Shown here: positions 7,371 to 16,899 of the stretch, in pieces
Layout: each line of letters begins with the position of its first letter
Position numbering within the stretch: position 1 is the stretch's first letter
NCBI GenBank assembly: GCA_943787175.1
Contig: CALSLK010000016.1
Span: 1-34,648 of the forward strand
Reading direction: 5' to 3'
Source: an uncultured Alphaproteobacteria bacterium
GTDB lineage: Bacteria; Pseudomonadota; Alphaproteobacteria; SP197
Length of the DNA stretch: 34,648 nucleotides
Position numbers and translations under genes: made by a program
The notes under the pieces: generated by a model
What the model was told of the DNA's origin: nothing
The model's database searches: none
Seen by the model: only the letters and a program-made list of their open reading frames with translations

Positions 7371-8853
7371 ATGACCACGGTTCTGAATTCCAGATTTGAT
7401 CTGACGCTTGATGCCGTGATGTCGGTGGCATGGCGCGGCGATGACGTGCGGCTGGGCAGCCAGGCACGCGACATGATTGCGGTGCGAAGGCAGGCGTTTC
7501 TCGACTACATCGCAAATGATCCCGATGCCTCGGTTTACGGCGTGAACCAGGGGCAGGGCGAGATGATCGGGCTGGCGATGAATACCGAGGAACGCCAGCG
7601 CCTGGCCCGGATGAAACCCCTGGCTGCGGCGGTGCCCTTTGGTGAGCCGTATCCGGTGCGTGTGGTGCGCACCATGATGCTGGCGAGGTTTGCCAACCTG
7701 ATGGAGGGCCATGGCATGGGAACGCCCCGTCTGGCTGAAGAGATTGCCGGGCTGTTGAACGCCCGCGCCCATCCGATTGTCGGTCAGCAGGGTCAGGGTG
7801 GACCGGGCGAGATCCTGGCGCTCTATACGTTGTTTGCCGATCTCTCGAAAAAGCTGGACCTGGAACCCGGCGAACGTGGCGCACTGATCAACGGCTCGCC
7901 GGGAGCGTCAGCGCTGCTTGCCGATGCCGCGCTGGTCGCAGAGCGTCGCCTGCTTGTGGCCATGAAAGTGCTGGCGCTGGCGATCGTTGCCTTCAATGCG
8001 CCGATGGAACACTACGAAACCGTCGTGGGTGACCTGCTGGGTGGCAGCCACAACAGTGAAGCTTTCACCGGGCTGGCCAAGTTGCTGGACGGCATGAGCG
8101 ATCTGGCGCCGCCGCGTGGTTATCAGGCACCGGTGAGCTACCGGATCGTGCCGCATGTGCTTGGCTCAGGCCGAACATGCTGTGGCAACGGCGCGTGACC
8201 TGGCCGTGCAAGCGATGGCGTCGGTGACCCACAATCCGATCTACATGATGCCCGATGATGACCACCCCCATGGGCGTTGTCTGAGCACCGGTGGCTATCA
8301 CAATGCGCTCGCCGCGCCGGCCATGGATGCGGTGTCGGGTGTCTGGGCGGACCTCTGCCTGATCTGCCAGCGTCTTTGCGTCGGGCTGCTGAACGGGCGT
8401 GCCTCTGGGTATCCAGATTTTCTGCTTTCCGGGCGCAGGGTGGGCGAGGTCGACGGCCACGGTGCAGTGGGCTATCTGCCCATGGCAATTGTCGGATTCA
8501 TGGAAGAAGCCCGCAGTGCGGCAAGTCGCACGTTTATCCCCGCCGCTGACGCAAGCGTGTTCGGACAGGACGATGTGACCGCACCAGCGTTTCTGGCATG
8601 GCCCAAGACCATGAAATCAGGCACTTGCCTGGATGCGTGCCTTGCCATTCTGGCGGTCGCGTCATCGCAAGCGTTGTTCGTAACCGGACGCGAGCGGGTG
8701 CCTGATGGCCTGGTGCCGCTGCTTGCCGATATCCGACGAATCGTGCCTGCTGTCACCGACGACCGCGTGCTGGGGCCTGAATTGGGCCAACTGGCTGGTC
8801 ATCTGACCGGCGAAGTCCTGGCCGAGGATTGTGTTGAGGAGAACACGGCATGA
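7371..8853 (+). CDS. HAL/PAL-family lyase homologue lacking the MIO triad, one frameshift
   Basis: Joined across one extra G at 8164-8165 (PHVLG|LAQAEH), this gives 493 residues, the length of a histidine or phenylalanine ammonia-lyase. Family landmarks in order: YGVNQGQGEM (56-65, normally YGVNTGFG), LINGSPGAS (172-180, normally LLNGTQAS), VSYRIVPHVLAQAEHAV (normally YSLRCQPQVMG), THNPIYMMPDDD...GGYHN (normally DNPL...GGNFHG), and ADASVFGQDDVTAP (normally TSANQEDHVSMG). At the cofactor position, normally GSVGASGDLAPL, it has GQGGPGEILAL (141-151). No Ala-Ser-Gly is present, so the MIO electrophile cannot form. MIO-free relatives (ergothionase, from memory) eliminate trimethylamine rather than ammonia. 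It overlaps the UbiD start by ATGA. The substrate is unknown. Confidence 0.75.
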
Positions 8854-10193
8854 CACAACATCATCCACAATCCATGCGCGCGTTTCTGGATGCTGCCGAC
8901 AGTGTCGTCAGGATTGACGAAGCGGTTGATCCCGCCTTTGAGATCGCGGCCTGTCTGAGCCATCTTGATGGTGGCCCTCCCGTCGTGTTTGAAAACGTCG
9001 CCGGTCACGACCTGCGGGTGACGGGAAATCATGTGACCACGTTAGATGCGGTGGCGTCAGCATTATCGACCGATAGGGCGGGGCTTCAGGACAAACTGGT
9101 TACGGCGGTTGGCAATGCTCTGGCCCCTGCTTTGGTCAGCGAAGGGCCGTGCCAGGAAGTTATCAGCGGAGATCCCGATCTTGCTGGTCTGCCGATACCC
9201 GGTTTCTTCGAGGAGGAGACCGGGCCCTATATCACGGCAGGCGCCATTATTGCCCGGGACACGCTGACCGGCCGCGCCAATCTTTCCATTGCGCGGTTGA
9301 AACCGCTGGGCGGGAACCGGGCGTTTATCGGCATCGCGCCCAACCATCACCTGGCAGTGCTGGCGCGTGCGGCCCGGGACCGTGGTGAGCGACTGGATGT
9401 TGCTGTCACGATTGGCAACCACCCCGCTGTCATGATTGCGGCCTGCCTCTATCTGGGCCTGGGTGACGATGAACTGGCAGTGGCCGGCGCTCTGTTTGGT
9501 GAACCGATTGAGGTGGTGCCATGCCAGACTGCTGATCTCTATGTACCAGCACATTGCGAGATTGTTCTGGAAGGTGTGCTGGACCCCGACGAGACGGTCG
9601 AGGAGGGGCCGGTGAGCGAGTTCCACGGCATGTATGAGCGTTATGGCGCCGGATATGTCGTGACGTTCGGTGCGATGACGCGACGCAAGGATGCGATCTA
9701 TCAGGCCGTGCTGCCGGGTTATGCCGGGGAACATATTTATCTGGGCGCTGTGGCAATTGCCGCCGGGCTGGCGCGCAGCCTGAAGGGCAAGGTGGCGTCT
9801 CTGGCTGAGGTTGCTGTGACCCATGGCGGGGCCGGACGTTTGCATGCCGTGATCAGCCTGAATGAGCCCAGACCTGGTGCTGCCAGAAAGGCGATCTTTG
9901 CAGTCTGGGGCGCGGTCAACCTGATCAAGCAGGTGACGGTCGTCGAAGGTGATGTTGATCCCTGGGACGCGGTTGCTGTGGAGCACGCTGTCGCCAACCA
10001 CATGCGTCCGGACCGTGATCTGATCGTGGTTCCCGGTGTTCAGGCAGACCGCGCGGAACCGCTGGAGCAGGGTGGCGTGATTTCGAAGCTGGGCATTGAT
10101 GCGACGCGCCATAACGAAGACCGCGCCGACTGGACGCCGGCCCGGCCACCTGCCGACGTGATGGAGCGGATGCGTGCGAAGCTGAAGCTTTAG
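8850..10193 (+). CDS. UbiD-family prenylated-FMN-dependent decarboxylase
   Basis: This 447-residue cytoplasmic enzyme belongs to a family that uses prenylated FMN made by a UbiX partner to (de)carboxylate aromatic or alpha,beta-unsaturated acids. Motifs are [18 protein letters not shown] (114-131), NLSIARL (144-150) with Arg149, [25 protein letters not shown] (250-262) with Glu252 and Glu257 completing the Arg-Glu-Glu set, and KLGIDAT near the C-terminus. The start ATG overlaps the stop of the lyase homologue (ATGA), so the two are translationally coupled. The likely scheme is that the lyase makes an acrylate-type acid and UbiD decarboxylates it. No UbiX lies in the window. Its stop overlaps the stop of convergent pgk. 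Confidence 0.85.
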   Translation: MTQHHPQSMRAFLDAADSVVRIDEAVDPAFEIAACLSHLDGGPPVVFENVAGHDLRVTGNHVTTLDAVASALSTDRAGLQDKLVTAVGNALAPALVSEGPCQEVISGDPDLAGLPIPGFFEEETGPYITAGAIIARDTLTGRANLSIARLKPLGGNRAFIGIAPNHHLAVLARAARDRGERLDVAVTIGNHPAVMIAACLYLGLGDDELAVAGALFGEPIEVVPCQTADLYVPAHCEIVLEGVLDPDETVEEGPVSEFHGMYERYGAGYVVTFGAMTRRKDAIYQAVLPGYAGEHIYLGAVAIAAGLARSLKGKVASLAEVAVTHGGAGRLHAVISLNEPRPGAARKAIFAVWGAVNLIKQVTVVEGDVDPWDAVAVEHAVANHMRPDRDLIVVPGVQADRAEPLEQGGVISKLGIDATRHNEDRADWTPARPPADVMERMRAKLKL

Positions 10194-11392
10194 CCTGCTG
10201 CAGCTTCCAGGGCGGCGACGCCGGGCAGGGTCTTGCCTTCAAGCCATTCGAGGAAGGCGCCACCGGCGGTCGAAACATAGGTGAATCGTTCCAGCGCACC
10301 TGCATGGGCCAGTGCTGCGACGGTATCGCCGCCACCAGCAACCGAAAGCAATGATCCCGAAACGGTGAGATCGGCTGCGGCGCGGGCCACGGTGTTGGTG
10401 CCGCCGTCGAAACCTTCCAGTTCAAAGGCGCCCATGGGGCCGTTCCAGACAAGCGTGCGGCAATCGGCAAGGCGTCGGGCAAGGTCTGCTGCGCTGGCAG
10501 GGCCGACGTCCAAGATCATCTTGTCAGCGGGGACGGCGTTCACACTGACAACCTGGGATGGCGCACCGGATGCAAACTCGGCAGCGACCACGGCATCGGT
10601 CGGAAGCGCGATCGTGCAGCCCGCAGCTTCGGCCTTTTTCATGATCTCTATCGCAGTATCGGTCATGTCGTGTTCGCACAGGGACGCGCCGACTTCGATG
10701 CCCTGCGCGGCCAGGAACGTATTGGCCATGCCGCCGCCAATGGCGAGCAGATCGACACGGCCCACGAGGTTGCCCAGAAGGTCGAGTTTGGTGGAAACCT
10801 TGGCACCGCCAACGACGGCCGCGACGGGGCGTTCGGGGCTGCCCAGAGCTCGTCCCAGGGCTTCGAGTTCCTGCTGCATCAGGCGACCGGCGGCACAAGG
10901 CAGGCGTTCGGCCAGACCCACGACCGATGCGTGGGCACGATGGGCAGCAGAGAAGGCATCGTTGACGAAGATGTCGCCGTGGCTGGCAAGAGCGTCGGCA
11001 AAGGCCGGGTCGTTGCCTTCTTCGCCAACATCAAATCGCAGATTCTCCAACATCGTGATGTCGCCGTCATTCATGGCCGCGACAGTTTCAGTTGCGGAGA
11101 TTCCCACGGTATCGAAAGCAAAGGCGACTGGCCGTCCCAAAGTGTCGGCGACGGCAGTGGCCACAGGAGCCAGCGACATCTCGGGTACGACCTGACCCTT
11201 GGGCCTGCCGAAATGGCAGAGGATGATAACCCGCGCACCTGCGTCGGCAAGTTCCCGAACTGTGGGCATGGCCCGTTCGATGCGGGTCGTGTCGGTAACC
11301 CGCCCATCCTTCATCGGCACGTTGAGGTCGAGACGGACAAGCACACGCTTGCCCGCGACGGCGTGGTCGTCGAGCGTCTGGAACATGGTCAT
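10190..11392 (-). CDS. pgk: Phosphoglycerate kinase
   Basis: This 400-residue glycolytic enzyme interconverts 1,3-bisphosphoglycerate + ADP and 3-phosphoglycerate + ATP. N-lobe substrate motifs are RLDLNVP (20-26), TRIERAMPT and [22 protein letters not shown] follows, and the hinge is [16 protein letters not shown]. The C-lobe nucleotide site includes [10 protein letters not shown] and [12 protein letters not shown]. Length and motifs are normal. It lies 10 bases after gap in the same operon. The stop TAA (10190-10192) overlaps the UbiD stop on the other strand, leaving no room for a terminator between the convergent genes. Confidence 0.96.
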   Translation of the reverse strand: MTMFQTLDDHAVAGKRVLVRLDLNVPMKDGRVTDTTRIERAMPTVRELADAGARVIILCHFGRPKGQVVPEMSLAPVATAVADTLGRPVAFAFDTVGISATETVAAMNDGDITMLENLRFDVGEEGNDPAFADALASHGDIFVNDAFSAAHRAHASVVGLAERLPCAAGRLMQQELEALGRALGSPERPVAAVVGGAKVSTKLDLLGNLVGRVDLLAIGGGMANTFLAAQGIEVGASLCEHDMTDTAIEIMKKAEAAGCTIALPTDAVVAAEFASGAPSQVVSVNAVPADKMILDVGPASAADLARRLADCRTLVWNGPMGAFELEGFDGGTNTVARAAADLTVSGSLLSVAGGGDTVAALAHAGALERFTYVSTAGGAFLEWLEGKTLPGVAALEAAAG

Positions 11393-11402
11393 CGGTGGTT
11401 TC

Positions 11403-12411
11403 CTAGAGCAGCTTGCCCAGCGCGACGGCGGTGTCGCTCATGCGGTTGGAGAAGCCCCACTCGTTGTCGTACCAGGCCAGCACGCGCACGAGGCGCTTGT
11501 CGATCACCTTGGTCTGGCCGACATCGAAGGTCGAACTTGCCGGGTTATGGTTGAAGTCGATGGAGACCAGCGGTTCGTCGTTAATCGCCAGCACACCCTT
11601 CAGCTTGCCTTTGCGAAGCCTTGATCATGGCTGCGTTGATAGCTTCGGGTGTGGTGTCCTTCTTGGCTTCAATCTTGAAGTCGATGAGGCTGACGTTCGG
11701 CGTGGGTACACGGATCGAGGTGCCGTCGAGCTTGCCGTCAAGCTGGGGCAGCACGAGACCGACGGCCTTGGCTGCACCGGTCGAGGTCGGGATCATCGAG
11801 ACCGAAGCGGCGCGGGCACGGTGGGGATCGCTGTGGAGCGTATCAACCGTGCGCTGGTCGCCCGTGAAGGCATGGATGGTGGTCATGAAGCCGTGTTTGA
11901 TACCGACGGTCTGATCGAGAATGGCAGCGACCGGAGCCAGGCAGTTGGTCGTGCACGAGGCATTGGAGATGACCGTGTGGCTCTTTCTCATCTTGGTGTG
12001 GTTGATGCCGTAAACCACGGTGATGTCAGCTCCTGAAGCCGGTGCGGAGACCAGAACCTTCTTGGCGCCGGCATCAAGATGGGCCGAAGCCTTTTCCTTG
12101 GAAGCAAAGATGCCGGTGCATTCCATGACAATGTCGACACCCAGATCGCCCCAGGGCAGATCAGCCGGGTTGCGCTCGGCAAGAACTCGCACGCTCTTGT
12201 TGCCGACCTTGATGGTGTTTTTGGTCGAGCTAATCTTGCCGGGATAGGCGCCGTGGACCGAGTCGTACTTCAACAGGCGGGCGTTGGCCTCTGCCGAACC
12301 AAGATCGTTGATGGCGACGAATTCGAGATCCTTGCGGCCCGATTCCATGGCTGCACGAAAGACAAGGCGGCCGATGCGGCCAAAACCGTTAATGCCGACA
12401 CGAAGGGTCAT
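11403..12411 (-). CDS. gap: Glyceraldehyde-3-phosphate dehydrogenase, one frameshift
   Basis: Corrected for one extra base this is 335 residues, the normal GAPDH length. It oxidises glyceraldehyde 3-phosphate with NAD(P) and phosphate. The Rossmann start is [18 protein letters not shown]. The catalytic segment is [12 protein letters not shown] with Cys153, followed by [14 protein letters not shown] and [30 protein letters not shown]. After INAAMIKAS the frame breaks at about 11606-11612 (CAAAGG), and [29 protein letters not shown]...[12 protein letters not shown] continues in the next frame to the true C-terminus. The break is in a short A-run, and all conserved residues on both sides are intact, so an error is more likely than a null. 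The ATG at 12411 has AGGAGA upstream. Confidence 0.9.
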
Positions 12412-12512
12412 GCTGTTCTCCTGAGGGCGCGATGCGCCTCTGTCTGTTGCGACTGGTGACGTCTTCCTAACGTTGGGGCGTCAGGTGGTCAACGGCGCGC
12501 GGTGCATAGCCG

Positions 12513-13268
12513 CTATTGCACGCCGCCATAACTCTCGATGATTTCCTGATAGCGGCCGGACTCTTTCATGGCGGTCAGGGCGATATCAAAGGCGTCGCGA
12601 ATCCGGTGGTCCTGGAACGCCACGTGATAAGGCGTGGGCGGAAAGATGTCGTGATAGGCGACGGCCTGGTCAGAATCGCTAGTGCTGGTTACGCGGGGAT
12701 CATCGTTGAACCAGTTGAAGATGTTGATGTCGGCGACCGCAACCTCGAAGTCGCCTGTGAACAGGCCGAGGTTCTGCAGATACTGCTCAGGGACTTCGCT
12801 GTAGATTGTGCTGGCTTCCACACTTACCTGATAGGGAGCAGGCAGATAACTGCGGGCATTCTGGAACGCGATGACCGATTTGCCGGCGAGGTCGCTTGTG
12901 GCCTCGATTTCCAGGCCCCGTGCAGCAAGGGTCATGGCCTGGTTGTGATAGGTGATGTGAACTTGCGAAAGCGTGGCTGCGACGTGGAGGTCGCCGGGAA
13001 AGGTCATGGCGGCATCGACCTGCTGGTCCGACATCGCACCCAAGACATCTCCGAAGTCCATGAAGACCGGCACAATTTCGTAACCGGCATCAGCCAACGC
13101 CTCGCGCACGATGTCGTATTCCATGCCCCGCTTCTCCTGGGCGATGACATAGGGCGGAAGCGAAAGTCCGACGGCAACATTGAGTGGTTTCAGGTCATCG
13201 CTGTAAGCAGCGTGAGGAGCACACAAGGCAAAGACGAACAGAAGAATGCGACATAGTTTGCTGGTCAC
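12513..13268 (-). CDS. Periplasmic solute-binding protein (family 3 type)
   Basis: 251 residues. Residues 1-23 are a signal peptide (LLFVFALCAPHAAYS before Asp-Asp). The mature protein follows the amino-acid-binding (SBP_bac_3) layout: LNVAVGLSLPPYVI, GMEYDIVREALADAGYEIVPVFMDFGDVLGAM, VDAAMTFPG, then the second lobe with LAGKSVIAFQNA, FEVAVADINIFNWF and a C-terminal AFDIALTAMKESGRYQEIIESYGG. The usual ligand-binding Arg after the domain junction is not evident, so the ligand may not be an amino acid. No permease or ATPase gene is nearby. It is an 'orphan' binding protein between tkt and gap on the same strand, 51 bases from tkt and 101 from gap, and looks like an insertion into that operon. 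Confidence 0.8.
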   Translation of the reverse strand: MTSKLCRILLFVFALCAPHAAYSDDLKPLNVAVGLSLPPYVIAQEKRGMEYDIVREALADAGYEIVPVFMDFGDVLGAMSDQQVDAAMTFPGDLHVAATLSQVHITYHNQAMTLAARGLEIEATSDLAGKSVIAFQNARSYLPAPYQVSVEASTIYSEVPEQYLQNLGLFTGDFEVAVADINIFNWFNDDPRVTSTSDSDQAVAYHDIFPPTPYHVAFQDHRIRDAFDIALTAMKESGRYQEIIESYGGVQ

Positions 13269-13319
13269 GGAACGCTCCTGATCGTTTGAGTCAGATCATC
13301 CTGATTGGCACGGCAGAAC

Positions 13320-15317
13320 TCAGAGCCGCTCGCGTACCGCTGCGGCGACTGCATCGGCCGTGATGCCAAAGTGCTCGTAGAGTTCCTTGTAGGGACCTGA
13401 TGCGCCAAAGCTGGTCATGCCAACCACGCCGCCGTTGTCGCCGACCATGCCGGCCCAGCCGAAGGTCGATGCTGCCTCAACCGCAACCAGAGCCTTGGAA
13501 CGATCGAGCACGCTGTTGCGATAGCTTTCGTCCTGGGCCGCGAAATGCTCCCAGCTGGGTGCGGAAACGACGCGGGTGCCGATACCTTCGGCCTGGAGGG
13601 CGTCGCGGGCTTCAAGCGCGATTTCGACTTCCGAACCTGACGCAACGACGGTTGCCTGATGGTCACCTTCGGCTTCACGCAGGATGTAGGCGCCGCGGCC
13701 GCAGAGGTTGGTGTCGCTGGCTTCTGTGCGAACCTGGGGCAGGTTCTGTCGGGTCAGTGCGATGACAGATGGCGTGGTCTGCGTAAGCAGCGCCAACTCC
13801 CAGCACTCTGCTGTTTCGACCGTGTCGGCGGGACGGAACACGTTGAGGTTGGGGATGACACGCAGTGCCGCCAGATGTTCGACCGGTTGATGCGTTGGGC
13901 CATCTTCGCCCAGGCCGATGGAGTCATGGGTCATGACATAGATGACACGGATACCCATCAGAGCGGCCAGACGGATCGAGGGGCGGCAGTAGTCGGTAAA
14001 GACCAGGAAGGTGCCGCCGAAGGGTACAACGCCGCCATGGAGCGCCATGCCGGTCATGGCTGAGGCCATGCCGTGCTCGCGCACACCGTAGCGCACGTAG
14101 GAACCGGCATAGTCGCCCGGTGCAATGTCCTTCATGGGTTTGGTGCGGGTGTTGTTGGAGCCGGTGAGATCCGCCGATCCGCCGATCATTTCCGGCAGCG
14201 CCGCCGTAAGCGCCTCAAGCGCCAGCTCGCTTGCCTTGCGGGTGGCGATGGTCTGGGGTTCTGCGATCAGTGCGGCTATATGTTCAGCCGTTGCCTTGTG
14301 CGCCTGTGCAGACACATCTCCGGACATGCGGCGATCCCATTCGGCACGATCGGCGCTATCCATGGCATTAAGGCTGGACTGCCACGCCCTGCGCGTTGCT
14401 GCACCTCGGCTGCCAGCGCTGCGCCATGCATCGAGAATATCGGAGGGAACACTGAAGGGCTCATGCGGCCAATCGAGTTCTTTCCGCACAAGAGCAATCT
14501 CGTCATCGCCCAGCGGATTGCCGTGGGTGGCTGACGTGCCCTGCTTGTTGGGTGAGCCAAAGCCGATCACCGACTTGCAGGCGATCAGGGTCGGGCGGTC
14601 GGAATTTTGGGCGCGCTCGATTGCTGCGGCGATGGCGTCGGCATCATGGCCGTCGATTCGCTCTGCGGCCCAGCCATAGGAATCGAAGCGTTTGAGGGTG
14701 TCATCGGATTCCGCGAGGGAGGTCGGACCATCGATCGAGATGCCGTTGTCGTCGAACAGCACGATCAGACGATTGAGTTTGAGATGTCCGGCAAGCGATG
14801 CGGCTTCGTGGCTGACGCCTTCCATGAGGCAGCCGTCACCAGCGATGGCATAGGTGTGGTGATCGACCACGTTACCGAATCGGGCTGCGAGAATACGTTC
14901 GGCCAGTGCCATGCCAACAGCATTGGCAATGCCCTGACCCAGCGGGCCAGTGGTGGTTTCGATGCCAGAAGCGTGGCCGTATTCAGGGTGGCCTGCGGTG
15001 CGGCGGCCGGTCTGGCGGAAATTTTTCACCTCATCCATCGTCATGTCGGCGTAGCCGGTGAGGTGGAGCAGGGAATAGAGCAGCATCGAGCCGTGCCCTG
15101 CCGAAAGGACAAAGCGGTCACGATCCGGCCAGTCGGGATCAGCAGCGTCGAATTTCAGGAATCGGCCAAACAGGACTGTGGCGACATCGGCCATGCCCAT
15201 GGGCATGCCTGGATGTCCGCTCTTTGCTGCCTGAACGGCATCCATGGAGAGGGCGCGAATGGCATTGGCCATCGCACGTTCACTAACCTGGCCCGTCGCG
15301 CTGTCGTTCACGTGCAT
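13320..15317 (-). CDS. tkt: Transketolase
   Basis: This 665-residue thiamine-diphosphate enzyme transfers two-carbon ketol units between pentose and hexose phosphates. Seen in order: [58 protein letters not shown], the ThDP/Mg motif [13 protein letters not shown]...[10 protein letters not shown], the pyrimidine-domain motif [21 protein letters not shown], and [24 protein letters not shown]. Length is normal. The start is ATG 15317 (MHVNDSATG), preceded by GGAG. An upstream in-frame ATG at 15392 would add 25 residues not typical of the family. It is the first gene of the tkt - binding protein - gap - pgk run and faces the divergent DUF4164-like gene across 190 bases. Confidence 0.96.
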   Translation of the reverse strand: MHVNDSATGQVSERAMANAIRALSMDAVQAAKSGHPGMPMGMADVATVLFGRFLKFDAADPDWPDRDRFVLSAGHGSMLLYSLLHLTGYADMTMDEVKNFRQTGRRTAGHPEYGHASGIETTTGPLGQGIANAVGMALAERILAARFGNVVDHHTYAIAGDGCLMEGVSHEAASLAGHLKLNRLIVLFDDNGISIDGPTSLAESDDTLKRFDSYGWAAERIDGHDADAIAAAIERAQNSDRPTLIACKSVIGFGSPNKQGTSATHGNPLGDDEIALVRKELDWPHEPFSVPSDILDAWRSAGSRGAATRRAWQSSLNAMDSADRAEWDRRMSGDVSAQAHKATAEHIAALIAEPQTIATRKASELALEALTAALPEMIGGSADLTGSNNTRTKPMKDIAPGDYAGSYVRYGVREHGMASAMTGMALHGGVVPFGGTFLVFTDYCRPSIRLAALMGIRVIYVMTHDSIGLGEDGPTHQPVEHLAALRVIPNLNVFRPADTVETAECWELALLTQTTPSVIALTRQNLPQVRTEASDTNLCGRGAYILREAEGDHQATVVASGSEVEIALEARDALQAEGIGTRVVSAPSWEHFAAQDESYRNSVLDRSKALVAVEAASTFGWAGMVGDNGGVVGMTSFGASGPYKELYEHFGITADAVAAAVRERL

Positions 15318-15442
15318 GATCTCCGCTGGAGGGGACAAAAACGTCCCTGATCGATCCGCGCGCACCTTGGCTTTGTGGCCATGGAGCGTCAACTGCGATA
15401 TGGCCTCTGGAACGTGCTGATACCCGAGTTGTCCAGAGTCGC

Positions 15443-15470
15443 TTTATCCCGGCTTGATAAGCCGTTATCT
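15443..15470. promoter_or_regulatory. Alternating GATAA/TTATC elements between divergent tkt and the DUF4164-like gene
   Basis: Within the 190-base divergent gap (15318-15507), TTATC (15444-15448), GATAA (15456-15460) and TTATC (15465-15469) alternate and can pair as overlapping dyads. They lie 38-64 bases before the plus-strand start, so they may be part of its promoter or an operator. I found no convincing -35/-10 pair for either side in the rest of the gap. Confidence 0.3.
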
Positions 15471-15507
15471 TGGGAACCTGCGACAACGTGTTGATCCAAG
15501 GCAGACA

Positions 15508-15756
15508 ATGAGCAGTGAAGACGCAGCCATCGCGAAGCTGGACCAGGCAATCACACGCCTGGAGACAGTTCTGAGCAATCTTCCAGACCAGGGGGGCAGT
15601 GATGCCACGCGGGAACTGGAGGGCGAAAACCACCGTTTGAACGAGGCCCTGGACGCCGCCGAGATGAGTCGCCAGGACCTTGCGGGTCGTGTCGATGAGG
15701 TCGGCGGGCGCCTGGATGCCGTTATCGGCGAGCTCAAATCAGTCCTGGAGGGCTAG
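15508..15756 (+). CDS. Small coiled-coil protein, DUF4164-like
   Basis: This 82-residue protein begins MSSEDAAIAKLDQAITRLETVL and is almost entirely heptad-like helix (LEGENHRLNEALDAAEMSRQDLAGRVDEVGGRLDAVIGELKSVL) with a short Gly/Asp-rich break at about residues 26-32. It has no signal peptide or membrane helix. Alphaproteobacteria often carry such a gene directly before zapA, where it is annotated DUF4164. It ends 3 bases before zapA, so the pair is co-transcribed. A role with ZapA at the division ring is suggested by position only. ATG 15508 was chosen because residues upstream of it are not helix-forming and show no ribosome-binding site. Confidence 0.75.
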   Translation: MSSEDAAIAKLDQAITRLETVLSNLPDQGGSDATRELEGENHRLNEALDAAEMSRQDLAGRVDEVGGRLDAVIGELKSVLEG

Positions 15757-15759
15757 GCG

Positions 15760-16068
15760 ATGGCGCAGGTCACGGTGCAGATCAACGGGCGCAACTATCA
15801 GGTTGCTTGTGGTGATGGTGAGCAGGAGCGGATTTCCGGTCTGGCCGCCTTTGTCGACGGCAAGGTGCAGGAGCTGGTCGGCAGCCTGGGAAATATCGGT
15901 GATCAACGCCTGCTGGTGATGGCAAGTCTGTTGCTGGCCGATGAATTGTGGGAGCAGCGCGAAGGTGGCGCGCCGCCCAAACCTGCCAATGGCGAAGCCA
16001 AGAGTGCAGCCGCTATCGAAGCTCTTGCTGACAGACTGGATCAGATCGCCAGCCGTCTTGAAGCGTGA
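15760..16068 (+). CDS. zapA: Cell division protein ZapA
   Basis: 102 residues. ZapA binds FtsZ filaments and promotes their bundling at midcell. The N-terminal part (VTVQINGRNYQVACGDGEQERISGLAAFVDGKVQEL) is the ZapA globular domain with the conserved GxxYxxxCxxGEE-type signature. The C-terminal half (LLVMASLLLADELWEQREG, then AIEALADRLDQIASRLEA) forms the long coiled-coil helix. Its place before the 6S RNA and the cyclo-ligase gene is the classic proteobacterial arrangement. Confidence 0.9.
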   Translation: MAQVTVQINGRNYQVACGDGEQERISGLAAFVDGKVQELVGSLGNIGDQRLLVMASLLLADELWEQREGGAPPKPANGEAKSAAAIEALADRLDQIASRLEA

Positions 16069-16111
16069 TCGCGCGTTTGGCGCAGCGATTCCACCCATGC
16101 GGGAAATGGTC

Positions 16112-16117
16112 TATGAT
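16112..16117 (+). promoter_or_regulatory. -10 element of the 6S RNA promoter
   Basis: TATGAT (5/6 match to TATAAT) lies five bases before the 5' strand of the RNA's closing stem at 16123, the right distance for a start near there. The matching -35 around 16089-16094 is poor. Confidence 0.5.
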
Positions 16118-16122
16118 TAGGC

Positions 16123-16292
16123 GTGGGGCGGATTTCTGCCCAGCGCGTTATCCGCAGAATTCCCTGGGGCCGATGCACATCACTAGGGAGCTGTCCCTGT
16201 CGGGGGTTTGCCCTCGTTATACGGCGCCCACCTGCGAAAGCGGGTCACGGTGGAATGTGTACCGGATGACGGCCACGGTGGTGCCGCTCCAC
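16123..16292 (+). ncRNA. ssrS: 6S RNA (SsrS)
   Basis: 6S RNA mimics an open promoter and sequesters sigma70-type RNA polymerase. The gap between zapA and the cyclo-ligase gene (235 bases) is its standard site. The ends close as a 9-bp stem: GTGGGGCGG (16123-16131) with CCGCTCCAC (16284-16292), one G-U pair. Inside are the typical bubble strand TTCCCTGGGG near 16160, GTCCCTG near 16193, and a 3' hairpin around CCACCTG-CGAAAG-CGGG. Length is about 170 bases, normal for 6S. Exact ends are estimated from the stem and the -10 box. The identification rests on location, promoter and fold rather than a covariance search. Confidence 0.8.
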
Positions 16293-16303
16293 AACCTCTC
16301 TTC

Positions 16304-16876
16304 ATGACAGTCAGCGACGACAAAGCGCAGCTGCGCGCCACGAGCCTTGAGCGGCGCAAGGCCCTGCACGGGGCCAATCCGCAGGCCGGCGAAATGGCCT
16401 GTGACCAATTCCTCAATGCGATCGGCTTCCCCGACGATGCTGTAGTATCGGCCTATCTTCCGGTGAAGGACGAATTCGACGTGCTTCCCTTTGTCGAGGT
16501 GGCTGATCTGTTTGGCCACAAGATCGGCATGCCGGTTGTCGCCGCCAAGGCCAAACCTCTGAAGTTCCTGCAATGGACCCCGGAATCGGATCTGGTGACC
16601 GGTGCAATGGGTATTCCAACGCCGGCGCTCGATTCGCCCGTTGTGGTGCCCGAATTTCTGCTGGTGCCCATGATGGCCTTTGACGACGATGGCTTCCGGT
16701 TGGGTTATGGCGGCGGGTTTTATGACCGGACACTGGCCGACCTGCGCAAACGCAACCCCGACACGCTTGCCGTGGGCGTTTGCTTCGCGGGCTTGAAGGT
16801 CGATCATGTGCCCCGAGACGAATACGATGCGCGTCTTGACTGGATTGTCACCGAAAGCGGTGCCTGGAAGATCTGA
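16304..16876 (+). CDS. ygfA: 5-formyltetrahydrofolate cyclo-ligase
   Basis: This 190-residue cytoplasmic enzyme uses ATP to turn 5-formyl-THF into 5,10-methenyl-THF. Features are the N-terminal basic helix KAQLRATSLERRKAL, VSAYLPVKDEFDVLPF, the folate/metal strand VPEFLLVPMMAFDDDGFRLGYGGGFYDRTL with the hallmark GYGGGxYDR, and VGVCFAGLKVDHVPRDEYDARLDWIVTESG at the C-terminus. Start ATG 16304 fits the family. An upstream in-frame ATG (16208) lies inside the 6S RNA and adds atypical sequence. No ribosome-binding site precedes it, which fits production from the 6S transcript. It is the usual partner of ssrS. Confidence 0.92.
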   Translation: MTVSDDKAQLRATSLERRKALHGANPQAGEMACDQFLNAIGFPDDAVVSAYLPVKDEFDVLPFVEVADLFGHKIGMPVVAAKAKPLKFLQWTPESDLVTGAMGIPTPALDSPVVVPEFLLVPMMAFDDDGFRLGYGGGFYDRTLADLRKRNPDTLAVGVCFAGLKVDHVPRDEYDARLDWIVTESGAWKI

Positions 16877-16899
16877 ACGCTGAACAGGGGAGATCAATC

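Noticed and set aside
7371..8853. Histidine ammonia-lyase (hutH)
   Set aside because: The Ala-Ser-Gly MIO triad is missing, several active-site motifs differ, and no hutU, hutI or hutG genes are nearby.
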